From Oscheius dolichura (taxonomy: Eukaryota; Nematoda; Chromadorea; Rhabditida; Rhabditidae), in NCBI GenBank assembly GCA_932521035.1, contig OW051492.1:7006001-7070000 (forward strand): DNA of 64,000 nt. Direction: 5' to 3'. Shown here in pieces: positions 46,606 through 63,052 of the stretch. Positions within the stretch are counted from its first letter, which is position 1, and each line of letters begins with the position of its first letter. Made by a program: the position numbers and the translations under genes. Under the pieces are notes generated by a model. It had not been told where the DNA came from, did no database searches, and saw only the letters and a list, made by a program, of their open reading frames with translations.

Positions 46606-48261
46606 ATGAAGTCAAAATTTCATCGTTTCCGCTTCCGTCTCCTGGCGGACCATTTATACCGGAACAAATGGATGTGTTTCCTTTTCCTCTTCTTCTTCTA
46701 CCATATCAAAAATCAATATAATTTTGTAAGTTATGGTCCTCTCTCTTCTCCAGACTTTCTCAGGTCTCTCCCAGCTTCCCTCATTGGCACCGGATCGGCC
46801 GGCTAATAGGCAATGTGGCCAAGTATTCAAAGATGGTAAGATTCCCCGGATGGGCTTCTCCTTTTTTTACCCAGCCAATAATATTTCAGCTCTCGTTAGA
46901 CTACGTAATGGACAATCCACAGTTTGCACTTTTCGCCGACCGGCTGAAATCCATGGGTGAACCGCCCTACGTTATCTTTGTAGTTTGCCCTCCCCTTCTC
47001 AAAAATAATAATTTCAGTTTGACAACTCGAATTTGGAAGTGACGATTAACCATATTTGTAATCTAAAATATTTTAGCGGAGAATTGAAGAGGTAGATTTT
47101 ACACCACGAAGACAGGGTGTTTAGGTTAGTCGCGGTGGCCTTTGAAGCGGATGCTGAACAAAAACTGAACGCGGCCGTTCCATTCATTCCAACTGTGACT
47201 GTCGACTTCACAAAAGTCAAGGTATTTCCCCTCACAAAAACTTGCCCATTCACGCAGAAAAAAATACCACGAAACTTGGAGAACAAGAAGTATGTCACAT
47301 ACCAGCTGATCTTGCTACTACGAGCTCGAATTGCAGCGGCATTAGCTACTATGGGCATCGACTTTTGGGCGATGCAACAGGTTCTTCATTTATCAGATCG
47401 CTACAGACCGTTTATTGCATATGAAAAAGAAGTCATTTTTCAGGATTCCATTTGGACAACCAATTTCGGAGACCTTGGATTAGAAGCCGAGTATCCAGAG
47501 GCTAATCTGTTATTTGACACTGTTGGTAACGATCAGGCAATAAATAAATGTAAAAAACCATGAATACATCTTTCAGTTTCGTATATTCGATCTCATGAAA
47601 GGATGGATATGTGGATCAACGTTTTTTGTTCGAGCCAACCCTACAACAGCCGATTTCTTTGACATGGTTTTATATTTGCCCTTCCTACTTCCACCAGAAC
47701 AACACATTTCCAGTCGTAATACATTTTTAGGTGGCTCAAATAATGACACAAAAGCAGTCTCCTGATTCCTCCATCATGACGTACCTATGTGGTGCAGGGC
47801 ACTACAAATGTGTAAAATTGCCTAAAGAGTAAACCTTCAGTATAAAATTAAAACTTTAGTTTAGTGTGGTTTCCAACTCGAACTATTTCTTGGGGAACAG
47901 AAATATTACCCCCGCAGTGGTTCAAGTAAGCCGGCTACACTATAGATGGATTTTTCAGATTGATCACGAATCTAAATTGTCAAAAATTGACCTTTTCAAG
48001 AAGAACAATTTGTATTTCCGTAAGAAAGATGGAACATGTGATTTAGACCCTGTCAAGCACATCAAGTGGCCACATTCTGCTTTTAGGAAGAAACTTCTTT
48101 TCAGAAAATACCTAGCGAATGCAATGCCCGAGGTAAGAGAGGAAGAAACTCTTGATGATACGCCCCTTTGGCTAAAAATTTGGAGAGCGACCAAGGAGTT
48201 CATAGGATTTGATCCGTATAGGCACAAAATATTTTTAACAGTGCATCACCCTCTAGTCTAG
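46606..48261 (+). CDS. Type II membrane nucleotide-diphospho-sugar transferase
   Basis: Eleven exons: 46606-46725, 46764-46835, 46890-46979, 47018-47091, 47125-47221, 47258-47380, 47444-47536, 47577-47666, 47731-47828, 47865-47925, 47959-48261; 406 aa. A short basic N-terminus and one hydrophobic helix (MCFLFLFFFYH) form a Golgi-type signal anchor. Later segments (INHICNLKYFSGELKRLVAV, RAALATMGIDFWAMQQDSIW, LFDTVGNDQ, MKGWICGSTFFVRAN, SSIMTYLCGAGHY) match the order seen in nematode members of the nucleotide-diphospho-sugar transferase family (PF03407 type). The usual D-x-D is not obvious, reading DFWAMQQD. One intron is GC-AG (47537-47576) and one only 33 bp (47092-47124). ATG follows a TTTTCAG by 4 nt. 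AATAAA 48295-48300. Donor sugar unknown. Confidence 0.75.
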
Positions 48262-48462
48262 AAAACCGGTTATTCTGCTCATGGGTAGAATTATAATAAA
48301 ACGTTTGTATTTTTGTCTTTTTTTTGAAGCTAAAGAAATGAATCTTGATAAAATTTATTATAAAAACTCCTTTTATTCAAAATATGTATAAATAAATAGA
48401 CGAAAAGAAAGAAAAACGTACAGTCTCGCTGAACACGGCCGCAATGTAAGGAAAGATGACGC

Positions 48463-48669
48463 TCAAGCTCCGACGATAATGTTGTTGATTGGAATGTGGA
48501 TCAGCTTCACGAAGAATCCAATGAAGCCCATAATGGCAAATCCGATGGCGGTGGCGATTGCGATTTTTTGGTATTCTTTTCTGTCTGGCTTGGTGCAGCG
48601 ATTCACGAGTCGTAGCGAGTCTTTGGCAAACTGGCGAGCGGGTTCAATGATAGCTTCGAACTGGTCCAT
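48463..48669 (-). CDS. emo-1: Sec61 gamma subunit of the ER translocon
   Basis: One exon, 68 aa, full length for the family. It is almost invariant: [20 protein letters not shown] on the cytosolic side, then the single tail-anchored helix [20 protein letters not shown] and [12 protein letters not shown]. Sec61-gamma clamps the two halves of the Sec61-alpha channel and is essential for protein entry into the ER; the C. elegans gene is emo-1. The minus-strand acceptor TTTCAG about 16 nt before the ATG suggests trans-splicing. Reverse AATAAA signals lie at about 48355 and 48372. Confidence 0.97.
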   Translation of the reverse strand: MDQFEAIIEPARQFAKDSLRLVNRCTKPDRKEYQKIAIATAIGFAIMGFIGFFVKLIHIPINNIIVGA

Positions 48670-49587
48670 TTCACTTATAAAGATCTGAAACTTAGACTAA
48701 TAATGAAAGAAGCGAAAGGAAGGAAGACTAGGGCAAAGTACATGACAACTATAACGAAAAATAGATGGAAGATAACCTAGTCAACCTTTTCTTATTTCGA
48801 AGCAAATCAAAGAACAGAGAGCTTCTTTCGACTATTTGGAACAAAATGTCTGCTGTCTAACATAATATGAAGCAAACAATCATCGGTGAGTTGACATTTT
48901 GTAGTATGCTTTGTGAAGTAAAATGAAATAGAGACAATGTATACGGGCCACCTGGTTGGAAGAAAAGAGGGCAAACGTAGAGTAAAAGTAAACGAAGCTG
49001 TGTTTTCCAGTGACACGCGAGAGCAATTCGGGGGAAAATAGTCCCGCCACGAGATTGCAGTCCGGGTCGGCGCGAATTCAAACAGCCTTTATCGTTCTCG
49101 GCTTCTCGCGCTGTTTCTGTTGGCAAGGGAAACCATAACAAAAGATCCAGAAAACCACTTTATATTGAAAATAAAAAGGACTTGTCTACAATGTTATGCA
49201 ATCAAGTTGGGAAGTTCGGATAAAACGACGGTGCACTTGAATAATCGTACAGAAATCAATCACACGGTTTGAGAACAAATAGTTATAATATTAGTTGAGG
49301 ACTAAATACGCGAAAACATAAATTTATTATACAAAAAATGACGACGAAGAAACTCCTGATAGATAGAAAGAAGGCTAAACCCTAAGGGGGGAGAGTAAAA
49401 AGAACTGACAACCGCACCAAGGACCAGTTTTGCAGAGTGTCATCTTTTTTGACACAACAACCAAGTGAGTAGACCAAGAGGATCTTGGAAAGAAAGGAGG
49501 GAAGGGGACGGGGGAAACACGTAACGAAGATACGGATTAAGGCTACTTTTGAGAGAGAAAGATGACAACATCATAGACATGACCGGA
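48670..49587. other. Spacer and 3' UTR of the p66 gene
   Basis: Holds the emo-1 upstream region and, from 49587 back to a reverse AATAAA at 49323-49328, a roughly 260-nt 3' UTR of the p66/GATAD2 gene. No other exon seen. Confidence 0.5.
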
Positions 49588-53646
<4,059 letters not shown>

Positions 53647-56600
53647 AGGAAATGGGATGCCCGTATGCTAACACATTGGATTGAAACCTGGAAGAGGCAG
53701 TTTGAAGGGGGCGAGATCAATAGGAGAAGAAGAAAAACAAGGCAGAGGCACATTTGGAGGAGGATTTCAGTAAATGATAACAAGGCGAGCGACCAGTCTC
53801 CGGTGACGTCACCAGCCGAGTGCCACGGCCTAAGTGCCGAGTTGGTGAAGTCTAGCGGAACCTCAAGAAATTATCGAGGAGCCATCAGTTATTCCAGCCG
53901 GAGAACGTTGGCTCCGGGGCCAATTCAACGATTTTTTTAGCCAGGGAAGAACCTGTTCCATCGGGGGGAACAAAATTTGTATTTGGAATGTTATCGCCGT
54001 GACTGCTTCCACGAAAACCCCCTCGATGTAAACAGTTTCTTCCCTCGATCGAACTGGCCTCCCCCTCAAATGATACGAGACGATAATTGGATAAGAGGGG
54101 ATTGGGGAGGAGGAGGCAAGGCAAAGCCCGGGGTTAGGGCGAGCCGCCGAGGGAACAAGGTGATGGCGAGATTGGAATGACCCCAAACTATCGATCGGGC
54201 CAAAAATGATCGGCCACTGCTCGCGGAGGTTGACAAATGCTCATCGGGTCAGGCGAGTCATACTCCCAGCTCACGGCTTCTTCGAAGGGACAAGACACCA
54301 AACGAGAAGTTTCCTCAGTTTAAATAAGCAGGGATGATACTCTACCACCTGAGGGACAGGTAGGACAGAGTAAGGCGAGGCCCAAAAACGCTAAGGAGGG
54401 GAGGCTGCGGCAAGGGGAGAGTATCACCTTCGACAGCTGGACACTAATGGACCAATACAGCAATCGATGGGCAAAAGAAAAGCAAAAGCCGAGAGACAAT
54501 CGCAGTCCCCACGCGGGAGAGATGCATAAGAGTGAATGAATCAGTTGGGCCAAGTACCTCGAGAGTACGGGCAGACGGAAAGTGAGACCTGCCCTTTCGG
54601 GGGAGGGGGACAAGGGGACGAGGGGTTACTCTTCGACCGGCTAACGAGGATCGTCCTGTTTACTCTCTCATATTTGAAATAAACACGGGGAACAGAGCGA
54701 TCACGAGTTACTTTTCTGGCCTGAGCTGAGTTTTCCTTGACAAGATTCGAACTTCCGGTCACATTTTCCCTGGCGCGGTGCCTCGCTGTCCGAGGAGCAA
54801 ACGGTCCCCGGCGCGAAGGTACTGTCCCCCTTCGTCGGGTTGCGAAACATTTCCGCTTGAAGATTGACTTTTTGGCGCCAAATGACATTTTGATTGGGAA
54901 AGGTAGTTCTGTCGGGGCCGCCCTCCTTCTGGGCACAGACGCTGTGCGAGGACGAGAGAAGAGAAAGAATAAGAAGGGAGAGGGGGACACGGCCAAGTAG
55001 CTCTGAGGAAAGGAGGGAGTTCGGTTTCAAATGGCCGAGTGGAGAAAATGTCGGATGGGCGACGAGCAAACAGGTGACGTCAGGGGCTGACCAAAAACGC
55101 GTTTACGCGATGCCATAAGTCCAGCTGGAAGGTGATTGTTACAGCGATCGATAGCTGGCCAAGCCATATCCTCCTCTCTCTCTCTTGGCCCCCTCTAATC
55201 CGACGAGAGGACACGGCCCGGTAACACGGTATGGACACCGCTCTGGCACTTATAGTCTGTCCACCCCCGACCGGCTGTCGGCTGCTGGAATAATCGATGC
55301 CGCTCAATCCCCCTCCTCCACCTTCTTCCCCAGAACTTGGCTCAATCCCCCGACGAGGGAGATTTCAAATCACCGGCCACGAAAGTTTGGAGAAGACTGG
55401 TGGAGGACGACGGAGTCAGAGTGCAACTCACCTAGGGCAAACCTTTGGAGCATAGCAAGGATGACGAGAGGCCTGTCTTTCAATTGGGAAACAGTGGTTA
55501 GAAAGGAATTGGGAAATGAGAAAACCCCCTTTCTCATCCTCTTTCAAGCGGAAAAAGTAAAGGGAACCGATATTTGAGCCAGCTCTCTAAAGGGGGCAGT
55601 CTACAGCTAGCTCTCTACTTATTGAAAAGCTAAAGAGAGCCAAGGCCGAGTAGCCAGTAGTGCGAAATGTGACTCTGTCTCGATTTGAACTTTTGCCTCG
55701 AAGAGTTTCGCACCAGCTTTGACTACGGTATTTGTTCTCTCGCCTCGTAATCATTGGGCCGGCCTCCCCGGGAAATAAATCTCCCAGAATGTCGGTTCCG
55801 TCCACAAGGAGAGACCTCTCCTCCAGTCGTGGGCAGTCGCTAATTTCTCTCCCAGTCGCTCGCCCTTATCCAAAGTATGAAAACATTTGCAGCCCCCCGG
55901 CCTATTTCGCTCTCTGCCCGCTAATCTTCCCTCTGCATAGCTCATTCCACGAATCCTCCAATAAAAGTCAGGCCCCGGCTCCTGTATACTCCTCCTCCTC
56001 CTCCATCCCCCGCCATCTTATCCCGGAGAGTCGATGGATTGGGCAGGGTAATGAAAGAGTAAGAACAGAGAAGTGGAGCGAAAACATCGGCCGCATCTGA
56101 GGATTGTTATGCGTCCGGGGGACTAACTCAATCAATACGGTGTCTGAAATGGGTCAGTCAGGTTAGCGGCTCTGATTACCATCACCCGAGGAGGATGCCC
56201 CCTCTTTTTGGAAGGGGGGCCACCTCCTCTACTGGGGCACAGCGCCCCCTAATCAGACACCCCAGAAGGAGGAGGAGATGTTGGGGAAGCGACTGGTAAA
56301 GGCGGGAAGAGGGAAAAGAGTGCTTATTACGAATGGCGAACACATGTTGAAGGAGATGAGACACAATGGCCAAATGAGATCGGGGGGCCAGGTTACTGCG
56401 GAGGGGAGCCCCTTCAACCTGACCGACGGAATAAGGTGGGGGACAGTGTAGTTTAGTCAAGATTAATGAGGAAAAGAAGGAGGAAAATTGGATTCCAGAC
56501 ACGTGGCAGCCGGGGGGATCACCACGCCGGCTGCTGTCAATTCGGTAAACATCCTTTTTGTCTCGTAGCACGGCCCGGCTGCCCATGAAACGATTTCTGT

Positions 56601-59600
56601 ATGTTGACAGAGGAGAGGAATAACCAGGGGAACCTCATCTGGGAAAGGGGACAAACAGCCCCGGCCCGTTGTTTTGATAATGGCCGGCGAGTTAAGACAA
56701 CATGTGAACTACTCTCTCCGTTGCGAGGGGGACGGCATAACCTTCTCTTATCTGGGGAGACACCTGCACAGGGCCATCTACTGCCTCTTTTGACAAACCC
56801 TGGGTATTGTCCATTTTCTCGAGGAGAGGGAGCAGAGAACCCCCAAGGGAACTGGGCAGTTCCTTGACTGTCTAAAAATAGCCAGGGTAGAGCCAAAAAT
56901 AACTCGGATGGCCTGTCCCCCGGAAAAGGGCAGGGATCGGGGCAGGAGGCGGCCTACAGAGCCATCCAGAGGGGGAACAGTGCCTGACCAAGGTCACGAT
57001 GAGCTGACTGACTGGCCGGAGAGGCGCCAAGGGGGAAAATGCCCGGCTGGGTGTGTTGAGTCGGCACACTATGAAGGGGCAACACACCGAATTATTGATT
57101 TTCGGCAAGGGTGCTGCTCTTGTTGGTTGGAGAAGAATTTGTATGATTATCGGCCGCCTCGCAGGCCTGGCCGCAGAAACTTAGCTCCCGTTTCCGAGGG
57201 CGCCAAAATCAAACGAACACATTTATATATCATATAGGATGTCGGACGACTCGCCACGACGAGCACTACACGGAGATAATGATGGCCGAGAGGGAGGACT
57301 GCCAGCTCGGGAGATAGGACTCGGCCGAGAGGCCAGGGCGGCGGCTTCTGCCATTCAAAATTGTCACGTAATGACGTCGAGATTGGGAGGAGACCTCGAG
57401 GGGTCAGAGAGTAATTTATCCCATTCCTCGAAGAGGGGGGTGCCTGAGGGAAGGGCAGAGGTGACTTTTAATAGTGGTTCTTCCGGGGGGTTAGGGCTCA
57501 ATTCGCAGGAATATCAAGTAGCTCTATCGGGCACAAGTCCCGCTATATGCCTGGATAAACACCGACAGACACTGCCTCCTCAAAACAACGACCGACGACT
57601 GTGACCATAAGTAGGTGAGAAACCGGGGGAGGGGGCGCCAAGCGGGGGGACAAGGCACCGGGCACACGGGGGAGGATAGGTACAAGGGGAGATCTCATGG
57701 AGGAGGACGAGGGGGCATTGTTAGGGGAGGAGGGAGGATGCCGAGGGTTTATTGGACAAGAAGGGCCTATTGACAGAAAACGCTATTTATTCATCGGCAG
57801 GGGAGAGTCACTTTTTGGAGGACAGCAATAAAAGGGGGACTGTACTCTGGCCGAGGGAGAAGGCCCTGGGGCATATTCAATGAGGGTACGCAGGTGTTGA
57901 AGAAAGGGAGAAGGGACCCGTTGAATGACTAATTGAACACAAGAGTAACCTAAAAAAGGAGGAGGACGACGAAAAGATGTCAACATCCGGAAGAGCGAGA
58001 TCAATCTGACAATGCGCGTGGACACACACAGCAGCGCAGCTGGTAAAATTTAGCCGGCCGATAGGTTATGAGCGCTGGAAAGGACGGGCGACGACGACGA
58101 CGATTAGGGGTCACCTCCGGGGGCCAATAGCCAGGCAAACCGGGAGAGGAGAGGGCAGCACATTATACGGCGCAAATACAAGCAGCAAACAAACCAAGGC
58201 AACTCTCTTTCCCCGGGGCTCTTACCTTTGGGGGCCCGGAAGTTGTCTCAGCCCCCTGCCCCTCGATAAGGCCCTCTCCTAGGGAGACAGCCCCTTACCA
58301 GTCGAGGGGGATCTCCTTCTAGTCCTGTCCCCCCGGGAGGTGTTTTCAATCGATGGGTTGCGCTTTGCTTTGTGGTGGAGAATTACAGGCATGGGGAGGG
58401 GCTGGAAAAACGGGCGCTCGAGACTCCGGGGGCCTTGCCCTTGGTAAACTGCCCGCACGCATTTTACACTCTCTGACTGTTGATATCTAGAGAGAAAACG
58501 AGGGAACTGAGTGTCTGCCCCGTCTGGAGCAGGCGGCCCTCGTCTGTCTATCCGGAGAATTCAGGATACTTTGAGGAACTATTACAGTAGGACATGGAAG
58601 TAACAGGAAGAGGCCATCGTGTCGGGACCAGCACCTACCGTAGCGCCTAGCAGTAGCGGATGTGTTCCCTAATAATTACCCCAGCCCCGCCGTTCCTCCA
58701 AGTCCCCCAACCGGTTTTTGCAGCGTATCCCCGGCGAAGAGTCTGACTTACCGAGTAAGGGGCCCGGGCAGGGGGTGTCCAATTGTGCCTCTCCGGCTGG
58801 GAAACGGCTGATTTGCTTGTTGCTTGGCAAACAAAGAGACCAATACTTGGAATGTCGAAAGGGGAGCGGTGCAAAATAGGCAAATGCCACCTCTAATCAG
58901 GTTCCCATTCGGGGGCCACGCTGCCCCCTTGTGGTCGGAAGGGCCTCGGACAGTACCCGATGACCGTCCTCCCTCTGCCGGCCCAGGCGGCTCCCCAGAC
59001 GGAGACGAGTCCCCCGACACCCATATTGCCTGTTAATATTAGATTTCGGCCCTTAGCCAGTCCGGAAGGCGAGAGATGGGCCGTCGTCTGTGTATAATAT
59101 TATGGCAAACTCGGTGTTCGGGGCCTCTCTGGGTCTCCTCGAAGTCGGCGCTATCTCGCCGTGTCTTTGAGCTCTCCTCCCGCTGTCGGTTGTCTAGTCT
59201 GAGTCTATACTGATTCCAGAACACATCGATCGATCCCACTTATATGGTCAAGCCTCGGGGAGGACACACAACTGGTTACACAAACTTACCGGGGACAGGC
59301 ACACGACGGGGGCAGTGTCTCGGACGGACTGACTCACACGAGGACGGGGGCACTACTGGGGAGGAAGACCTTCTCTGGCAGACATTCCGGGCCAATTACA
59401 ACCTCACCTCTTTCGGGAGGTAGAGAGGCATAGGGATCTATAAAATATGCCGAAGTGGGAGAAGTGGTGGGGGAGAACGGCTTGCCAATGAAGCTACAGT
59501 AATTGGCCGTTTTTATGACCGGGGCAGATGAAATGGGCATCCTTTGCGATCCACACCACATGCCATCCGTCGTACAGTTCAGTTTGCTATCTCGTAGAAA

Positions 59601-60333
59601 GTTTTTACTCTGTGGCAATTTCGAGAACATCATATCTATGGCAGTTATGTTATGAACGAATGAAAAGTTCCCCAAAAATTGTCTTGTTCCATTCTTCTCC
59701 AAAGAAGAGGCTGGCAGGATCCTGGTCAGCTGGGAGCATACCCATTGCTGGATCCCTACACAAATAAGAGAAGTCTATCTTATCGTTATAAACTGTTTTC
59801 AACCCTACCAAGAGAGCTTTCTTTGGCATAAGTCTTCGTTCATTTTCAGGTGTCTCGATTTCACTTGAGCTCAGCTCGGGGGTACCCCGACATCGCTTTA
59901 TCTATGAGAAGCCTGCGTGGGATTACGGTTCACCTAGGCGGAGCTCAAATAGCTCGTTCTCAAATTATCTGATGGAATTATCACTAGCCGTAGCTCCGGT
60001 TCTTCTGGCCTTTATTCACCCAGCGAGTGAAGTTCACTGGCACAAAATTCTCGTTGCACACAAAATGGTTCGAATATTTTTTCAAAAAACTGCACCTTCT
60101 TTCAATTTTTCTTCGTTCTATTTCCGTTCTATATAAGCTTTGCATATTTTTATCCTTCCAGCGATACAACTAGCTGGCGATACCGATAAAAACTAATGCT
60201 AGGCAGTCATACACGCCCCAATCGATAGAAGTATAATATATTTCGAGCCCTTTTTTCTTGCTAGAGAAACTTGAACTTTTCGTCCATTGCAATATATTCC
60301 AGACATTTATTTCTGTTTTTTCAGGCAGTAAAA
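53647..60333. other. 6.7-kb gene-poor, plus-strand purine-rich region
   Basis: Long stretches of G/A-rich plus strand (thus C/T-rich minus strand, as in introns and UTRs of minus-strand genes here). Many open frames occur but none shows a domain or consistent splice sites. A possible isolated minus-strand exon ends at 59408 with a GTGAGG donor. It may be upstream regulatory DNA or a long 5' intron of the p66 gene, or simply intergenic. Confidence 0.4.
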
Positions 60334-60945
60334 ATGGCAGACAAGAAGAAGCTTACTTATAAGGAAAAGTCAGGATTGCGTTTTGTAGAACAGGAAGAAC
60401 CTAAATTTATCAAAGAGATGAAGAAGAAAATGGGATACAAAGAGCCAGCCAAACTAGAAGATAAAGTAAGAAATTTGATGATTTGCAAATATGTTTATAG
60501 TTTGTTGATGATGATAGTGTAAATGATGCAGATACGCCAGAAACGGAATTACTACGTTTACGAGAAGAGGATCGTCCCCAGGTTCGTTTCATGATGTTTC
60601 AGCCGTATTTAGTCCGTTTTATAGGTTGTAGTATTAAACCCCGAAACAGATTTATCACCAGAAGACCTGAAAAAGGCTTTAGATGCTAAACAGAAAGAGG
60701 AAGATGGTAGGTGACGTCGCAGCTCCTTATGCTTGTATTCTTTTAGAGCAGAAAATTTCAGAGGGTAAAATTATCTTCAAAAAACCCGTAAAACGTGTAG
60801 CAGAAGAATCGCCAGAGGTTTTTGCATTAGTCTATATACTCATAATATTATTTAGACAAGTGAAAAAAAGAAGAAAGAAATGCAAAAAGAAACTCAACCA
60901 CAAAGTCGGCTGCTTTCCTTCGGAGATGATGAAGAAGAGGAGTAA
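60334..60945 (+). CDS. KIAA1143-like protein (DUF4604)
   Basis: Five exons: 60334-60465, 60501-60581, 60625-60706, 60747-60817, 60856-60945; introns 35, 43, 40, 38 bp; 151 aa (human KIAA1143 is 154). Conserved blocks appear in order: KLTYKEKSGLRFVEQEEPKF, GYKEPAKLEDK, DRPQVVVLNPETDLSPEDL, EGKIIFKKPVKR, and the C-terminal SRLLSFGDDEEEE, which parallels the SSLLSFDNEDENE ending of the human protein. The protein is charged and mostly disordered; its role is not established (nuclear localisation and RNA-related roles have been suggested). ATG lies 10 nt after a TTTTCAG acceptor. AATAAA 60984-60989. This gene is more AT-rich than its neighbours. Confidence 0.9.
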
Positions 60946-60989
60946 TTTTCCCACGATACTCATTTTCTTACCGGTATTTTGTAAATAAA

Positions 60990-62481
60990 CTGATATTTTA
61001 CATTCAATCCTCTGAATTCCATTTCAGTTATGAAAATTCTGATGTCTGATCAGATTTCTTTTGCTTCAAATATGTCGGAGACATATTTCATTGTTTTCAA
61101 TCGTTGTCGCTGTTCTAATTTCATCCCTGGCTTTTTGCTAGCTTCCCTTGGCAATATCGTAAGAACGGGTTATTACGCAGAGACGTGCATGCGCAATAAA
61201 CGAACATTTATAATTTTGTCGCTAAAATAATCGGTGTGATAATGATAAACGGAGTTTTATGAGTGCTATTGATAAGCAGGTCGACTTAAATCCATCTCCA
61301 CAGTGTTTTCTTCTATGGTTGCAGATCCGATACACGCCATCGATACAGAATAATGAAGAGAAGATTTTAATCTCTAAACAGCTTCATCCCGATACTTATT
61401 CCGGACATACAATAGCCATAAAGTTCTTGTCTCTCCCTAATGAGGACACTGTCTGGTTGTGTTTGTCTTCTTGCTTTTTCTCCCTCGTGGCCTCCGGCAC
61501 CATCATCCCCTAACTGCGCTTTTGATGGTTTCGATGGCAAATGCTCAGCCGGTTCTTGCCGTGAATTTCACAGCTCATTGCGTTGGGCGAGGGCCAAAAG
61601 GCTCGCCCTTTTCTGGCCTCCAAATCCCTGAGAAAAGAAGCCGGAGGAAATTTTTGTTATGAAAAGCAATGGTATGGAAAATGAAGGTCTGGATCAACGG
61701 AACAGATACAGGAGAAGGAGATCCTCCTCGGTGTCAAGGGCGCCCCCCAAAACTTTCTTCATAATTTGCATTTGCATTGAAAGAGGAAGGTCGTCTTCCC
61801 TGTCCTTCTAAATATCCATTTTTCACGTGCCAAGGTCGTAACTTTCCCCTGGCAGCCGGAATAGAGAAGAATAAAAGTGAAATCGGCCCTGAGGGCACCC
61901 TACCCAATTCTTTTCTCAACTTGGTGAAAACTAATGGCGCGTATTGTGGCGACGACGATTGCGACACTCAAATCTCGCAATTCCTGGTTTCGTGTGGCTT
62001 CTCTTAGCGGGTTCGAAACGAGATTGGGGTGACGCAACAGGTGGCTCCCGCTAAAAACAATGGAGACGCATTCCGATGGCGCAAGAGGCGACTTTCGACG
62101 ACCGGATCGAGAAGTCTGCTCTTTTGGACGACGGGAGCAGGCGGCCAGACCGAGGACAGCGCAAAGTAGAACCGTTTCTTTTAATGGAGATGAATTATCA
62201 AGGACATCTGTCGGCTGAAGCAGAGGAGGGGGAGACAAGCGGAACTTATCGGCTGGATCGGATACATTCCGATGGCAGCCTCGTTGTAAAGAGGGTCAAA
62301 GCCTGATACGGAAGGGGAGAAGATGGAGGATGACGTTGATGTGTCGTAGAATAGATACCGTGGAAGGAGGAGACTGGGAGACGGTAGAACAAGAGCTGTC
62401 CTAGAAGGAGGACGGAAAAGGGCGCCTTTTCTTGGCGAGAACGCAAAGGGCAAAATGAATACCCTTACCCTGAGATAGAGC
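60990..62481. other. Region without a supported gene
   Basis: Short open frames at 61030-61230 and 61259-61513 follow TTTCAG-like sites but have no recognisable content. Sequence changes from AT-rich to GC-rich near 61500. Confidence 0.4.
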
Positions 62482-62621
62482 TATAGTTCTTTTCCAAAAA
62501 ATAAGGATACAGTTATTTGCCTCCGTTCGAGACCATTTGGGATCGGACAAAATCGCAAAATTTGCCTGATTTTCAAGAAAACCCTGATTACTGTATCCCT
62601 ATTTTTTGGAAAAGAACTATA
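62482..62621. mobile_element. Palindromic MITE-like element
   Basis: Arms 62482-62513 and 62590-62621 are 32-bp inverted repeats with a single mismatch, beginning TATAGTTCTTTTCC and ending with its complement; the 76-bp centre is AT-rich and holds a GCAAAATTTGC palindrome. TA at both outer ends fits a Tc1/mariner-type TA target duplication, which is an inference. No coding capacity. It lies about 430 bp upstream of the last gene. Confidence 0.7.
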
Positions 62622-62998
62622 CGAGCAAATCTAAGCCATGACGTTTTCGTGTGAGCCGGCGAGATTTCAAGAGTTCAGATAATTGAGATCAATCGTTGCT
62701 AAAACAAAGGAAAGGCTTCTTGGCTCTCTAAGACAAGCCGAATGTCCGTATTGGTTAAAATTCCCCAGAAAAAGTTCTTGATTAACATGTTCGAATGGAC
62801 TCTTGGCTATCAGCGGCCGACGGCCAATTATCCTCCTCGACCGACTGTCTCTCCATCGATGTTCCCGACAAATCGCGTTTCAATCCGTCAGTTCTGTACA
62901 AGCCGTGTGACGAGTGCCGTCGAGGCATCTTTTTGCCGTCGCCGATAGCCGCCTTGGGGGTGGGCGGTGCCGTGGCTTCGGATAGCAGGTGATAGGGC

Positions 62999-63006
62999 TA
63001 TTTAAG
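62999..63006 (+). promoter_or_regulatory. TATA-like TATTTAAG
   Basis: An A/T box about 50 nt before the start codon of the Ala/Pro/Gln-rich secreted protein; no trans-splice acceptor is seen between it and the ATG. Confidence 0.4.
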
Positions 63007-63052
63007 GCACCAACGGCAGCAGACATCCTCATCTCGCTCATCCCGTCCCATC

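Noticed and set aside
54735-54760. GATTCGAAC resembling a reverse-strand tRNA T-loop
   Set aside because: The flanking bases do not form a T stem and no D-arm, anticodon arm or acceptor stem could be built.
54541-54996. 151-codon minus-strand open frame
   Set aside because: Arg/Ser/Pro-rich with no recognisable domain and no flanking signals.
57239-57604. 121-codon plus-strand open frame
   Set aside because: No domain, no splice or poly(A) context, in the purine-rich gene-poor stretch.
61030-61513. Two short plus-strand open frames after TTTCAG-like sites
   Set aside because: AT-rich, no homology recognised, no continuation by splicing.
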